Positions 31,848-42,654 are shown, numbered from the stretch's first letter. The stretch: 64,000 nucleotides of DNA from Prorocentrum cordatum (GCA_963575745.1 CAUYUJ010016693.1:498001-562000), one strand, 5' to 3'. Notes: generated by a model from the sequence alone, not told the origin. Made by a program: numbers and translations.

Positions 31848-32053
31848 CCTAAATAAAGAACGAGGCCCCACTCATTCATGTTGAACTTCGATTTCCCGAA
31901 GAACATCCAGGATGGACACCTAAGACAAACTGTACATATTAAGGAGCACAGAGCCCCTCCCCAACGGAAAAGGTTCCTTCGTCAACGGCCCGACTGTAGG
32001 GGCGATGGCCGGCCACATGGCGAGAACCCTGGACACTTGACGCGGGAAACGCT
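31848..32053 (-). repeat. LINE E 3' UTR, copy 1
   Basis: On the minus strand this follows the RNase H frame and ends GCCTCGTTCTTTATTTAGGG. It is shared with 53339-53515. The common blocks are TTGGGGAGGGGCTC, AAATCGAAGTTCAAC and GGGGCCTCGTTC-TTATTTAGGG. The shared 3' ends mark both as copies of one family. Confidence 0.6.
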
Positions 32054-32640
32054 TCAACCTCCTGTCGAGCTGTTCCGCGGCTTCCCGCTTCGCTTGCGAA
32101 GACTGGGGCAATCTGCAAGCTGCGAGCTTGGCGATTCTATCAGCTGCGTCGCTGCCAGAGGCGTGCCGCCACTGGTCTGAAAAGCGGCCCAAGCCCTAAA
32201 ATGATGCTCTTTGACCTTCACAAAGTCGAACCCTCTACCACGGATAACTTCACCGAGTTTGGCCATTGAGTCTAACCCGTCAACATCATTATTCCTATTG
32301 GCTGGCTTACCTGAGTTATGGCACTCCACATATGTTTGAAAGGCCGAACCGATTCTTGTCACACCTCTAAATTTGCAACTCGCAAGATATGCTACAAACT
32401 CTGCTGCTGCGAAGGTGGGCGGCAGGACTCTGCCAACATGGCCACCGAGGTACGCTACTACCGAGCAATCAAAATCACACTTTGCCATCGCCCAACCTGG
32501 GTCATGAAACCACTTCTGGCCATCTTTGGCCACACTGCCGTCCACATAAACATCGCCGACAAAACTTCCTCGGGTGAAATCCCGTCACGGGGCCAAACCT
32601 TGGCTTCCGCCACACCTAGACCAAGCGGCCTCATGACCAT
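32054..32640 (-). pseudogene. LINE E RNase H domain, 5'-truncated and frameshifted
   Basis: The minus frame reads GDVYVDGSVAKDGQKWFHDP (first Asp in V-D-G-S), then PPTFAAAEFVAYLASCK with the Glu, a DGLDSMAKLGEV segment, and FVKVKEHHFRAWA in place of the V.GH motif. Upstream the frame shifts near 32.55 kb and similarity fades by 32.77 kb. Orientation is the same as the host gene. The stop is at 32054-32056, followed directly by the family 3' UTR. Confidence 0.6.
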
Positions 32641-32989
32641 TTGAAATGGCGGGGGCTCAAGCACATTCCGTAAACGCGTGAGGGCATCCATCCTGCAGAA
32701 ACTCCTCTTTGAGCTCCGCGCTGTGACGGTACTCCAAGAGACGATGGTATACAATACACCACAGAAAAACAAAACAAACCTATCTAAATATGGTTTTCGC
32801 TGAGGATATCGAGCGGGAACCCAAAACCCACCGAAATCGGCCCGGAACCAATAACCGGAAACCGGGAACCGGGAACCAAGGAACCCAACCTGCTACCAAA
32901 ATCGGCGGGAAACTTTCGCCGAATCTTTCAACTTCCGCTAGGACCCCTTCAGTACAAGCACGGATTGGGGTATCATTTGTCTTGACTTC

Positions 32990-33240
32990 GCCCTAGCAGC
33001 GGAAGACACCACGGGACACCACGGGTCTCCGCGGAACACTGCGGGCCGGCGCCGGACGGACGGACGGACGGGGGAGAATCATGTGTCTTGACTTCGCCCT
33101 AGCAACGGCGGGTTCATTCTTCTCGCGCGCTCACGCAACTTCGCCTCGCCGGCACGCACGACACGAACGAAACGAAGCGATTTCCCGGATGGGGGTCTCC
33201 GTTCCACTGCGATCTCACCCCCCAACCTCCGATAATCCTC
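32990..33240 (+). repeat. modular composite repeat, tail fragment
   Basis: CACGGGACACCACGGG, GCCGGACGGACGGACGGACG, TTGACTTCGCCCTAGCAACG and the tail ending CCCCCCAACCTCCGATAAT. Head, GATC and ATC modules are absent. Confidence 0.75.
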
Positions 33241-34883
33241 GCGGGCTCCACATGCACGTACAGTGTCAATATCAGATCCAGCATCTTTCAGACTGCACCG
33301 GGTCTAAATAGATTGGGCCAAACACGACACGAGAAGGCTGCGATCCTGCTTCGCCAGCCTTGTGTCTACCAGTGCTGCCTGTCTGGCGGCCTAGACGGCC
33401 AACTGCTTCTCCCGCGCTGCTGCCACCATGCGCCGAAGAAGCGCAGGAGAGGTGGTTGTGAGTGGGTAGGCCTCGCAGGCTCTGATGGTAAACACAAATC
33501 GGCCAATCCACGACCAGCCTCTGCACCAAGAGGACCCCTGATGTTGCCCCAACCGCGAGAAGGATAATCAACAGTTCTTGCAGCTAGACATCTAAATTCA
33601 AAACGTCTAAACTCTATATGGTTGGATCCTGGGCGGCCGTGGAAACACTCCTACTCCAGTACATGCAATGTCCAAGGGCTGATCTCAAGGTAGGTTCCTC
33701 GAAGAGGGCAAGCGATAGGGCCCTCGAACGAATAGCGCACTTGGGCCCAACGACCTTCAGGAACGAGTCCGGCGCCTCCTGAGACACCTGGACAATGATA
33801 CTTTATATTCCAATTCCAAAATAACCAGCTTGTTCGAAATACGTGATCCAAACATTATTTGTCTCCTCCTGCAAGTCGCAAAGCACGAAATCCGCGAAGA
33901 CGACTCTTCAACTTCACTACAAGGCCTTTGAGACTTTTTCTCCCTTACTTCTTGGACTGACGCCTGCAGTGAAATCAATCAATTCCTACGTTGGTGGCAG
34001 CGGGTTCGGCTAGGCTGGCCTCTGGCCCAGCCTACTGGCTAAACTTGGCCGACAGTTCGGCCTTGATCACCAGCGGTGGGGCAACACCAGCAACCTTATG
34101 TTTGGCGATCTCACTGTGGAGGTCAACACAATCGACAGATGCATGCTAGCTGATGCCGTAACAAAATGAACCATCAGCTTACTAGGCTTGCTGTTATGGC
34201 TGGCCAGCATGAAAACGAGTATGAAAATTGTCGGTTGCGCCCTGAGATCCGGGCCCACCCAGATGTGCATGGGCGGCAAACAATACTGCTGCATAACGAA
34301 AGTAGCGGCCCAGCAAGCTCCAGATATTCCTCTCCGCGGGCACACAGCTGGTAGGGCTGAAGCGCGGGTTGATACAGTTCGGTGCGCCTTGTATGGGTTA
34401 CATTACAACTGATGACGACGAGCGAGTCCGAGAAATAGGTCTTCTGAACCAAACCTTTCCACAACTGACGATCGACGTACTTGTAATAGTCCGATCAGTC
34501 CCACGGCACAGCTGCGGAGAACACCTTCTTTCCTCTCAAGACAGCCCTTCTGCTTGCAAGGCTTGATCGACAATCGTTTCCCAAACTTTTTCAGCCCGAT
34601 ACGCAAGGTGCCTTCGGCAAGGAGCTCGTTCCCAAGCTCGAAACTCCTGATGTCGATGTGTTGCCCCAGACTCTCCAAAACCCAAGCATCAGACTCATTC
34701 CCCTGTAACTCGGACACGGGTTGGGCCCTGGCTTGTGCATCTTAATCAGCACCGTCCCGATGGCTCTTGTTTGGGTCGGAAATGCTCCAACCTTTTCATG
34801 GCTCTGAGGAGCCTGCATACGAGGTCAAACTGGGCTTCTTCCAGAAGGCCGAAGTGCCTGGGGTGGATCCCGTCGAGGAGGCG
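33241..34883. other. intron 2, unassigned
   Basis: The minus frame 34403-34717 (LRIGLKKFGKRLSIKPCKQK and VVERFGSEDLFLGLARRHQL) looks protein-like but I cannot assign it. It may be another retroelement remnant. No other feature is supported. Confidence 0.3.
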
Positions 34884-35112
34884 GGGGATAAGGAGGAGAA
34901 GGAGGAGGAGGAGGAGGAGGAGGAGGGGGAGAGAGGAGGAGGAGGAGGAGGAGGAGGAGGAGGAGGAGGAGGGGGAGAGAGGAGGAGGAGAGGTAGGAGG
35001 AGGGGGATGAGGAGAGGAGGAGGAGGAGGAGGGAGGAGGAGTGGAGGAAGGCGGCGGAGGAGGAGGAGGGGGAGACAGGAGGACGAGGAGAAGGAGGAGG
35101 AGAAGTTTGAGA
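34884..35112. repeat. GGA array next to ZMYND10 exon 2
   Basis: About 230 bp of (GGA)n with GAGA, AGAG and GGGG interruptions. Starts about 60 bp downstream of the exon 2 donor in gene orientation, where it is pyrimidine (TCC) on the sense strand. Confidence 0.92.
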
Positions 35113-35170
35113 GAGGAGAGAAGATGAGTGAGGGGAGGAGGATTCATCGCCCCTGTGTCAAGAGCGGAGC

Positions 35171-35239
35171 CTGATTGTGCGCAGTCCAATTCAGCTTCTC
35201 CACCCGCTCGTGTTGCGTGAGCCACCGCCGGTCGCCAAC
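35171..35239 (-). CDS. ZMYND10: ZMYND10 exon 2 (23 codons)
   Basis: Encodes VGDRRWLTQHERVEKLN followed by WTAHNQ. It aligns with the highly characteristic G..RW..QHE.-EKLN.QA block of ZMYND10. The acceptor is GAGAG before GTT and the donor is CAG followed by GCTCCG (GC donor). The number of residues from EKLN to KVPTL across the exon 2/3 junction equals that in the human protein, which fixes both borders. The exon sits between a GAC-rich stretch (35262-35385) and a 230 bp GGA array (34884-35112). A longer open frame continues past the donor to a TGA at 35144-35146, but loses similarity there. Confidence 0.85.
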
Positions 35240-35261
35240 CTCTCGGCGCCAGGGGTGGGCG

Positions 35262-35385
35262 TCCCGCGACGGCGACAACGACGACGGCGAAGACGAAGAC
35301 GCAGACCACGACAACGACGACGACGAAGACGATGACGGCGGCGACGGCGACGACGACGACGGCGACAAGTACGACGCCGGCGCCT
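35262..35385. repeat. GAC/GGC-rich cryptic repeat upstream of exon 2
   Basis: GACGACGGCGACGACGACGA-like sequence. It is GTC/CGT-rich on the sense strand just before the exon 2 acceptor. Confidence 0.8.
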
Positions 35386-36280
35386 CCCCTCCTGGGGACT
35401 GCTGGGGCACTTCTTAAGCCTCCTACTCCTCCTCTTCTCCCCTCTCTTGTCCTCGTCTTCCCTTATCTTCCCCCTCCTTCCCGCCTCTTCCATCCTCCTT
35501 CACCCTCTCTCCTCCTTTTGTCTTCTCTTATCTCACCTTTCCTGCTGGGTCCTACCCCCTTCGTCCCTCATCCGCATGCTCATGGAGCCCTCACCCCTGC
35601 TCATGGAACCCTCCTCCTAATTACCGTATCCTCCTCGACGTATTTTTCCTCCTCCTTCACCTCCCCCCTCCTCAGAGGTGTCCTGGACTTTTGCTCCGCC
35701 ATGTTCGTCCCCCTCTGGACCCTGCACGGGCCCGAGAGACCGTCCAGAAACGGCGGATGAAAAAACGGTCCAGGGGAAACCCAGGGAACTGGGACCCGTT
35801 TTCTTCAGGACGCCGTTCCTTCCACGGCGATGCAGCGTGGCCCGACGCCTCACCGCTGCAGGGTTGCCCAGCCCATCCAGGGCCGCCGAGTTCCCGACAT
35901 GAAGTGGGTGCGCGTACGGGAGGACATACAGCGGACATCCGAGGTCACGCTGCCCGCAGGATGCACCAAGGACCATCCAGCCGTGGCATGGTGCACATGC
36001 CATCCTGGCTGAGGCTGGGAGCGCCCATGCACCATCCTTGGGCTCAAAATGGTCAACCACGGTAATGGCGAAAGGCTGAGGTCTACGGAGAATGAACTCC
36101 AGAGATGGGCGACGAACTCGAAGGTGGAGTAGCCAACCGCGCAACGAGCACCTCCAAATCCGAGGCCCTGCCAATTCGGTCCCCTGGACAAGGGATCCGC
36201 CCCCCTTCCCCCCTTTGCCCCGAACATTGGACCTCCCCCTCGCCCAATTGGCCACGCCGCCCCCTGGCTCCCAAACCCTG
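35386..36280. other. intron 1, unassigned; CT-rich then GC-rich
   Basis: A CTCCTCTTC-rich stretch to 35640, then unique sequence. The minus frame 35617-36255 is open over 212 codons with no family resemblance. Confidence 0.3.
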
Positions 36281-36665
36281 ACACCCTAACCCTGCCATTA
36301 TGAACCTAACACCCTAACCCTACCACCCGACTCCTCACACCTTAACCCCACCACCCTAACCGTAACCCCACAAGCCCTACCCTTGACACCATAACACTAA
36401 CAAGCTCAAACCGTACCACTCGAAGCGGAACTCCCTGACTCGAACACTCTAAGGTTAACAACTAACACCCTTTTAACGTAACATCCAAGCATTAATCCCA
36501 ACACCCTAAACCTAACACCCTAACCATAACTCCCTAACCACACTCCCATAAACGTATTGCACGCTAGGTCGAACCCCCTTACCTGACACTCACACAAAGA
36601 AACAACAACATCCTCATCCCCTAGCCCTAGCACCCTACCCGAACGCCCTGCCCCTTACCCCTACC
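36281..36665 (+). repeat. degenerate telomere-like ACCCTAAC array
   Basis: CACCCTAACCCTACCACC, ACACCCTAAACCTAACACCC and similar words recur over about 380 bp with heavy decay. Dinoflagellate telomeres are reported as TTTAGGG. Here CCCTAA with a CA spacer is the commonest word, so this may be an interstitial relic or a simple-sequence look-alike. Confidence 0.6.
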
Positions 36666-36682
36666 GTCCTCACCCGAACTGG

Positions 36683-36790
36683 AATTCCACCAGCCCTCTG
36701 GGCGTAGGCGGTTTAGGGCGTTTTCTCTTCAACCCCCCTTCTTCACCTTTGGGGATGGGCTTACCCCTCCCCCCTACACGCTGTGCCCGC
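36683..36790 (+). repeat. dispersed repeat, CCAGCCCTCTGGGCGTAGG type, copy 1
   Basis: CCACCAGCCCTCTGGGCGTA followed by GG(C/T)GGT and a CCTCTTCAACCCCC-type block. Repeated at 59093-59165. Confidence 0.65.
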
Positions 36791-36829
36791 CCACAGAAGT
36801 CCAAGAGAGCCACGGCTCGCCCAAACATT

Positions 36830-37260
36830 GCTCAAGGGCGTTGTCATTAGCCCCGAGACGGCCCCAGACACCTCCAAGAGAGCCCCAGAAGCCTCGAACA
36901 GCACCCCAACCAGAGCCGCTAAGAGGCACAAGTCATTGATGTATTATAATGTGTTTCAAATGTTCGGCGTTTCTGGCTCTTCAGGTTCCCGACGCCCCAA
37001 GGCAGCCCAAGAGGCCCTAAGGTCGCTCGCACCCAGCCCAAGAAGCCCCCAAGAGGGTGTCGAGGCGGCAAGAGGGGTCCCAAAGACAACTCAAGAGGCT
37101 TCGAAGACGGCACGGAAGGGCACCAAGAACGCCCCAGGACAGGTCCCACAAGGAAAGCACCGACCTTTTCGCCCAGGACACCCCCAAGAGGCCACATGAA
37201 GCCCCGAGGAAGCCACCAAGAAATTTCCAGAGTTCCCCAACAACGCCCCCAAAAGCACAC
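36830..37260 (+). repeat. degenerate CCCCAAGAGGCC minisatellite
   Basis: Variants of GCCCCAAGAGGCC and AAGAGGGTCCC recur every 12-30 bp. A related stretch lies at 59215-59335. In both places it follows the CCAGCCCTCTGGGCGTAGG repeat, so the two form one composite. Confidence 0.6.
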
Positions 37261-37339
37261 CCACGACAACCGCGGAGGGATCGCTCTCCCCAAATCCACT
37301 ACGCCTTTGGCCCACGCCGCAGACAAGGAAAACAATCCT

Positions 37340-38150
37340 GCCTGAGACTTCTGAGCAACGCACTCACGGACGAGGTTTCCGCTCGAGACGTCCTCTAGAT
37401 TCAGGCCTGAGGATCCCGAAAGTGACGAAACTTACCAATTTGAGGATGACCCGCTGGGAATACTGACATCATTAGCGGGCCCCATACGGAAGTGAGTCCC
37501 GCCTGAGACTTCCTTGCAATTCACTCACAGACGAGGCTCCCGCTCGAGACTCGTCTATGTTCAGGCCTGAGGGGCCCGACGATAACAACAATTACAAGCC
37601 TGAGAATGGCCCGCTGGGAGCGATGACGTGATTTGCGGGCCCAATAACGGAATTGGTCCCGCCTGAGACTTCCTTGAAATTCACTCACAGACGAAGCTCC
37701 CGCTCGAGCCCAGGAATAACGAGAGTTAGAGGTTTGAGGATGACACGCTGGGATTAATAACATGATTTGAAGATAGGAGCGGGTCCCGCCTGAGATTTCA
37801 CCGCAATTCACTCACAAACGAGGCTCCCGCTCGAAACTGCAACCATTTTCTGGCCTGAGGATCTCACACGTGATGAAAATTCTAAGTTTGAGGGTGACCC
37901 GCTGGGATTTAGTAGACTCGCGGGCCCCATAGGGAGGGGGTTCTCGCCTGAGACGTCCTCGCAATTCACTCACAGACGGAATTTCCCGCTCCAAACTTTC
38001 TCCATACTCAAGCCTGGGGAGCCCAACCGTGACGACCGTTACTTGTTTGATGGTGACCCGCTGGGATTACTAACATGATTTGCGGGCCCCATTGACTTCC
38101 CTGCAACTCATTCACAGACGAGGCTCTCGCTCGAGACTTCCTCAAGATGA
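37340..38150 (+). repeat. ~160 bp satellite, five to six units
   Basis: The block CACTCACAGACGAGGCTCCC begins near 37360, 37521, 37681, 37808, 37966 and 38108. Intervening sequence shares TTCAGGCCTGAGG, GGTGACCCGCTGGGATTA and GCGGGCCCCAT. Two units are shortened. No coding content. It lies in ZMYND10 intron 1. Confidence 0.85.
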
Positions 38151-38619
38151 GTGCGTAAGTGAGTGAGTGTGATCACCTGCAAACATATTCGGCCTGTCTG
38201 AAAAACAGTCTTTGCAGCCTGACTGAAGCGCCCGGCGCGAGTGGCATACCGGCATGCCGAGTGTCCCTACTGCCCGCTGCTGAACAGTAAAACTAGATGG
38301 CAAGGATAGGAGTATGGAAGGACAGATTGTCCTCCTCCCTACCCCGCAGCCGCGCTGGCATCGGCAGCGCTCTTGACGACCGCCCGAAGGCCGGCTGCTG
38401 GCTGGTACAGCTCGCTTTCCCAAAATTGCCCCGCGAGGCGAAAAGCAAGATCTGGCGCTCTGACTGACCCCCGTTTGCATTGACCCCCGTCTTTTGGGCC
38501 CCGAGTCGACAAAACGAAACCAAGACCGGGACAGAGTCGGACCAGGACAAACCGGGGATCGCTGTATCGGGCGCCACGGCCCTTGCAGAACACTCTGCCC
38601 TCAGGATTACTTCAGACAT

Positions 38620-38745
38620 CCATAAGATTCCTGGGCAAATCCATCGGACTTTTTAGGAAATCCTTGGGATTCCTTAGGACATCCGGAGGATTCCTTGGAA
38701 AATCCTTAGGACTCCTTTGGAAACGCATGAGATTCCCAAGGCATT
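38620..38745 (+). repeat. ~21 bp minisatellite (GGATTCCTTRGGAAATCC)
   Basis: Six degenerate units such as GGGATTCCTTAGGACATCC and GGATTCCTTGGAAAATCC. Each is partly palindromic. Confidence 0.75.
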
Positions 38746-40020
38746 CCATCAAAACGCGCTGAGTGTTCTACGGAGCGATCTGGAGCGATTTGTCCAGGGC
38801 CTGGCCCCGCCCAAGCCACGTTCCCGGGCCCCCAGGCCATAAAGAGTCCGCTCCAGAAGGCAGCGCAAATCAAAGCCTGAAGCACCTGGATCGGGCCGGG
38901 CGAAAGGGGGGGATAGCAAAGGGGGGGTTTGAGATTTAGCTCACGTAGCTGATTTTCCTGGCGTCTCCCGGCGCCAGAGGCGGCCATGTATCGAGGAATA
39001 GGCCCCTCGGTGGGGCCGAAACCAGCTGCATGCAGCAGATTTCGTAACCCCACCTTTCCCAATCCCCCCCCTTTCGTCCGGCCCGACTGGAGGAGGGAAT
39101 GGATAACGGAAAGCGACGCCGCTGCGTCGAGTCCCACACGCGCTAACTGGCAGCGTGGGGAGCACCTGGAATACCCAGACGCGCTGGAATTGCTTGGTTC
39201 GACCTTCAGGCACGAGCTGAACAGTGTGGCTCTCCATCGAAGCATCAGACACCATTCAGTGAATGTGTTCCTCTTCCTTTGGAAGAAGCGGGATGATGCA
39301 GAACAAGGTCGTGCATCATTAGCAATATCTCACCATTTCTGGGAGTCTAGCGTCGCAAGAGGTCTTCGGGCGGGTGGGGCACACAGGGGATACACCTGGG
39401 GCATCGGCCAATGAACGCGAAAGTATTAGCACACAGAGCGTGTAGCACGCGCTGAGCAACTCTCAACTGAGGGGGGGTGGTTGGAATCGCCGATATGTCG
39501 CAGATAAATCGATCGACGACATGCCCCCGATGGCGAAACCGCACGAATTCTGGGCGGGGTGGCCATCATGCCTCTATCGACGATGAATGAGCGATTGGGA
39601 TTGCCCCACTGAGCCGATCCCCAACAACGTTGAACCTGATCAACCAGGCAACTTCACGCCGGCCAAAAATGAACGACAAACAGGATCGGCAACCGCGCGA
39701 GGCGCAGGCGGTGGCCTGTGCACGCATGGGCAGACAAGCGCACAAGCGGTCTTCAGGCGAGGTGCCGCGGGGGGCCGCGGACAGACCGTCAAGAAAGATG
39801 CCCACGTTGGCGAGACAAAGTAAAACGAGGTGGTGAAACAAGATGGCCCTCTTAATCTTGAGGCGGTCCTGTGTGCGGCTCCACGCAGGGCTGCCGACCC
39901 AACTCTTGCCAAGACGGTAGTCCGGGATCTGCAGCCTGTAGAAACGGAAATCTGCAACAACTTGTACCCGAAGGCGCTGCAGTAGTTTAAGCGAACCGAC
40001 GCTGGCGAGCAGTCCCGGGG
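38746..40020. other. intron 1, unassigned
   Basis: Open frames exist on both strands (38986-39414 plus, 39566-40060 minus) but none has a recognised motif. Confidence 0.3.
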
Positions 40021-40196
40021 TACAGTCAACGCGCATAGTAAGGACAAACGACTTTTTCAAGGGTCCCCTTGGGTCCTTGCCTGCCTCAGCCTCTGCGGCC
40101 CGTCCCTAGCAATTTTCGCAGGCCAGGATACTTCAACTTCAGCCTCCAAGGGTCTTGCGTCCTTACCACGCGTCCTTACTATACGTTTTCACTGTA
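40021..40196 (+). mobile_element. TACAGTC-type MITE, copy 2
   Basis: Left TACAGTCAACGCGCATAGTA-AGGAC, right end reverse complement TACAGTGAAAACGTATAGTA-AGGAC. TA is present at both ends and the length is 176 bp. Related to 10302-10465. Non-coding. Confidence 0.72.
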
Positions 40197-40409
40197 GGCC
40201 TCCAGAGCGATGTGGGCTGCTGTCCCCGGGCTCCTTGGCGCCCGATCCTGTGCAGTCGAGAGGCCGAAAGCAAGACCGCTCTGGATCAGGGAGGGGCTCT
40301 CACTGTCGGGCTGTTCCGTGTCTCTGGGTCGGGAAAAATGGCCGCCGCTCGCCGTGGCCAGGAAAGCCCATTCGTTCCCTGTTCAGCGTTCTTGTGGTAG
40401 CACGACTCG

Positions 40410-40535
40410 CCATCGCTCGGACGTCCATTTCCCGTGCACTGTTCGGTTTCGCGCGTGTTTTTGTTGCTCGATGGTCCAGGATGGTCCTCGATGGTTCTCG
40501 CCGAGAAAAAATGCACACGTCCGAGCGATGCCAAG
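40410..40535 (+). mobile_element. CATCGCTCGG-type TIR element, copy 2
   Basis: Left CATCGCTCGGACGTCCATTT, right CACACGTCCGAGCGATG. These are inverted over about 14 bases and the element is 126 bp. It is the best-preserved copy of the family. Confidence 0.75.
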
Positions 40536-40639
40536 ACGAAGACTGCCCCGTGCCAAAGTCGATCGAGCCGATTGAACGGACAGTGCACATACTAGGGGGC
40601 GACCTGTCCACCGTCCTGCCGGGGTCGCGCGTCGTATCA

Positions 40640-41170
40640 AAAGCGCCCTTGCCATCTGGAAGAGGACCCACTGCGCGTCCTCCTGACCGACCCGCGCTTG
40701 CTGCACCTGCTCGACCAAATTCATCCCCTCGACGCGCTCCATGACAGCGCCCAGCTTCGCCCAGATCTCGTAGACGGCTCAGTGCTTGCCCGTGCTCTCC
40801 TTCTGAGACATGCACAGCCGCACCACCATCCCGTCTCGCGGCTCGCGCGGATCACGACGTCTCTTCAAAGATGTCGGCTGGTTGCGCGTCTTGGCTGCCA
40901 TCTCCTCGTCACTGGAGCGCGCCTGCCGAAGAGCGCCTCCACGGCCCAGGTGCCCAGACTCTGTCAGACGCCGGCGAAGCTCGCACGTGCCGCGGAGCTC
41001 ACTGTCGAAGGCATTCGCGATCCCTTCTTCTGCCGGCTGACCGGCCTTCGGCATGCCCGTTCTCGAGAACTTCGGCGATGGGACCATCCCTGGAGAGTCC
41101 ATCGATCTTGGGAGCTGCCGAAGAGCAAATTCAGATGCTCAAGTCGGTCCGTGAAGGCTCTCATGGCGGC
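40640..41170 (-). other. exon-like open frames in ZMYND10 intron 1 (unassigned)
   Basis: Minus-strand pieces with amphipathic, protein-like composition: YEIWAKLGAVMERVEGMNLV then EQVQQARVGQEDAQWVLFQM (about 40640-40770), and MRAFTDRLEHLNLLFGSSQD (about 41105-41165). AG lies before the first piece (CACTGAG). No family recognised. They are not ZMYND10 coding exons, because exons 1 and 2 join without a gap. Confidence 0.25.
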
Positions 41171-41532
41171 TCAAGCTGTTGGAGAGCAAGCTGCCACTGG
41201 ACACAAATCTGACACAGCTTTGCTCAAGGCAACGTGGTTCGAGCTGGAAGGTCCACGGAGGTGTGCTGTGTCCCTCTTGGGCCGTCCTGGAGCATTATTC
41301 TGCGTCTGCTGGGCCGTCTAAGGGGCACTACTGGCAGCCTCTCGGTCGTCTTGGAAGATCGACAAGACTGAACATGCATGTATACGAAACAAAATGTTTC
41401 AAATACAACTCAATGGCAACCAATGCTGACCTGGGCCTGCTGGAGGACCTCTCAGGGCCGTGATAGCCCTCTGAGGGCCATCGTTCGGCAATCTAAAGCC
41501 ACAACGCTGGATCCAAGAGGAGCCAAGACCCG

Positions 41533-41669
41533 CCATCGCTCGGACGCGAATTCCCAATGAGTTTCTCGGTGTCGTGTGTACTTCGTCGTTTTTTCCCGCA
41601 AGATGATGCAATATGCTCCTCAGAGGTCCTCGCCCCCCAAGACAATGCAAACTTCGGAGCGATGCCAAG
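41533..41669 (+). mobile_element. CATCGCTCGG-type TIR element, copy 3
   Basis: Left CATCGCTCGGACGCGAATTC, right ACTTCGGAGCGATGCCAAG, with AAGATGATGCA inside as in copy 4. Confidence 0.65.
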
Positions 41670-41694
41670 AAGACGCTGAACCCACCAGGAGCCA

Positions 41695-41818
41695 GGAGGA
41701 GGAGGAGGAGGAGGAGGAAGAGGAGGATTGGGAGGGGTAGGGGGAGGTGGGGGAGCAGGAGGAGGAGGAGGAGCAGGAGCAGGAGGAGGAGGAGGAGGGG
41801 AGGAGGAGGTGGAGAATG
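41695..41818. repeat. GGA array
   Basis: Interrupted (GGA)n between TIR copies 3 and 4. Confidence 0.9.
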
Positions 41819-41891
41819 TAAGACTCGTGCCGCGCGAGGCCGCCTTTCGTTCCATCCCGTACAGCCATGCCTTGCAGCATTCCGTCCCTGA

Positions 41892-42016
41892 CCATCGCTC
41901 CGACGTCCACTCCCCGTGCATTCTTTGGTTTAGCGCGCGCATGTTTCGCAAGATGATCCAGGATGCTCCTCCATGAGCCCCGCCAAGAAAAATACGCACG
42001 TCCGAGCGATGCCAAG
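41892..42016 (+). mobile_element. CATCGCTCGG-type TIR element, copy 4
   Basis: Left CATCGCTCCGACGTCCACTC, right CACGTCCGAGCGATGCCAAG. 125 bp. Confidence 0.72.
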
Positions 42017-42032
42017 ATTCGGGTTTCGCTGC

Positions 42033-42215
42033 GAACTCTGCCCAGTTGGCACAGCCCAGACCACCGGCCTGGCGATGCTGGCATGTTTCGCTCGCGCTCT
42101 GTACTTTCGGAGCGGAGCTCTCCGAACTCTGTCCAGTCAACACGGCCAAGACCACCCGCCTGGCGATGCTGGCAGCCTTCGCTCGCGCTCCGTACTTTCG
42201 GAGCGGAAATCTCCG
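42033..42215 (+). repeat. two ~88 bp tandem units
   Basis: CGAACTCTGYCCAGT ... CCTGGCGATGCTGGCA ... TTCGCTCGCGCT begins at 42034 and again at 42122. A third start is at 42213. Confidence 0.8.
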
Positions 42216-42358
42216 AACTTGCTGGCTGTTTGGGGTCAATCGCCCTGTTCCCGACACCCTGCCTCGTCTGTGCACCAACAATTCACTGAAACCGCGGACT
42301 TGGTCAGACTACTACCATAGGGAACGCTTGAGAAGCAACGACGACCCTCCTAGCGCTC

Positions 42359-42538
42359 TACAGTGGGGGCCCCTCCACAAGAAACCTTCCACAAGAAACC
42401 AAAACCTGAGACCCCAGGACGTCCACTGATTTTTGGCGTGGGAACGCCACGCATTCCACAGAAAAACCATCGAAACCCAAGAGACCCAGGGCACCCTGGA
42501 GGCAAGCAGGGTGTTTCTTAGCATGGGCCCTCACTGTA
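42359..42538 (+). mobile_element. mariner-like MITE (CAGTG ends), copy 2
   Basis: 180 bp, TA-CAGTGGGGGCCC at the left and GGGCCCTCACTG-TA at the right, a 13-base inverted end with one mismatch and TA on both sides. Best-preserved copy; interior as in copy 1. Confidence 0.8.
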
Positions 42539-42654
42539 GTACCGCCTGTGTGCTCGAAGAACTCTAGAAGACCAGCCACGAAAGGACCTAAAACACAGCG
42601 AACCCCTCCCCAACCCGACCTGGTCCGCATTCCTTCGGCAAAAACCGATCGCGT

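Noticed and set aside
35617-36255. 212-codon minus frame
   Set aside because: No family resemblance; competing open frames on the same strand.
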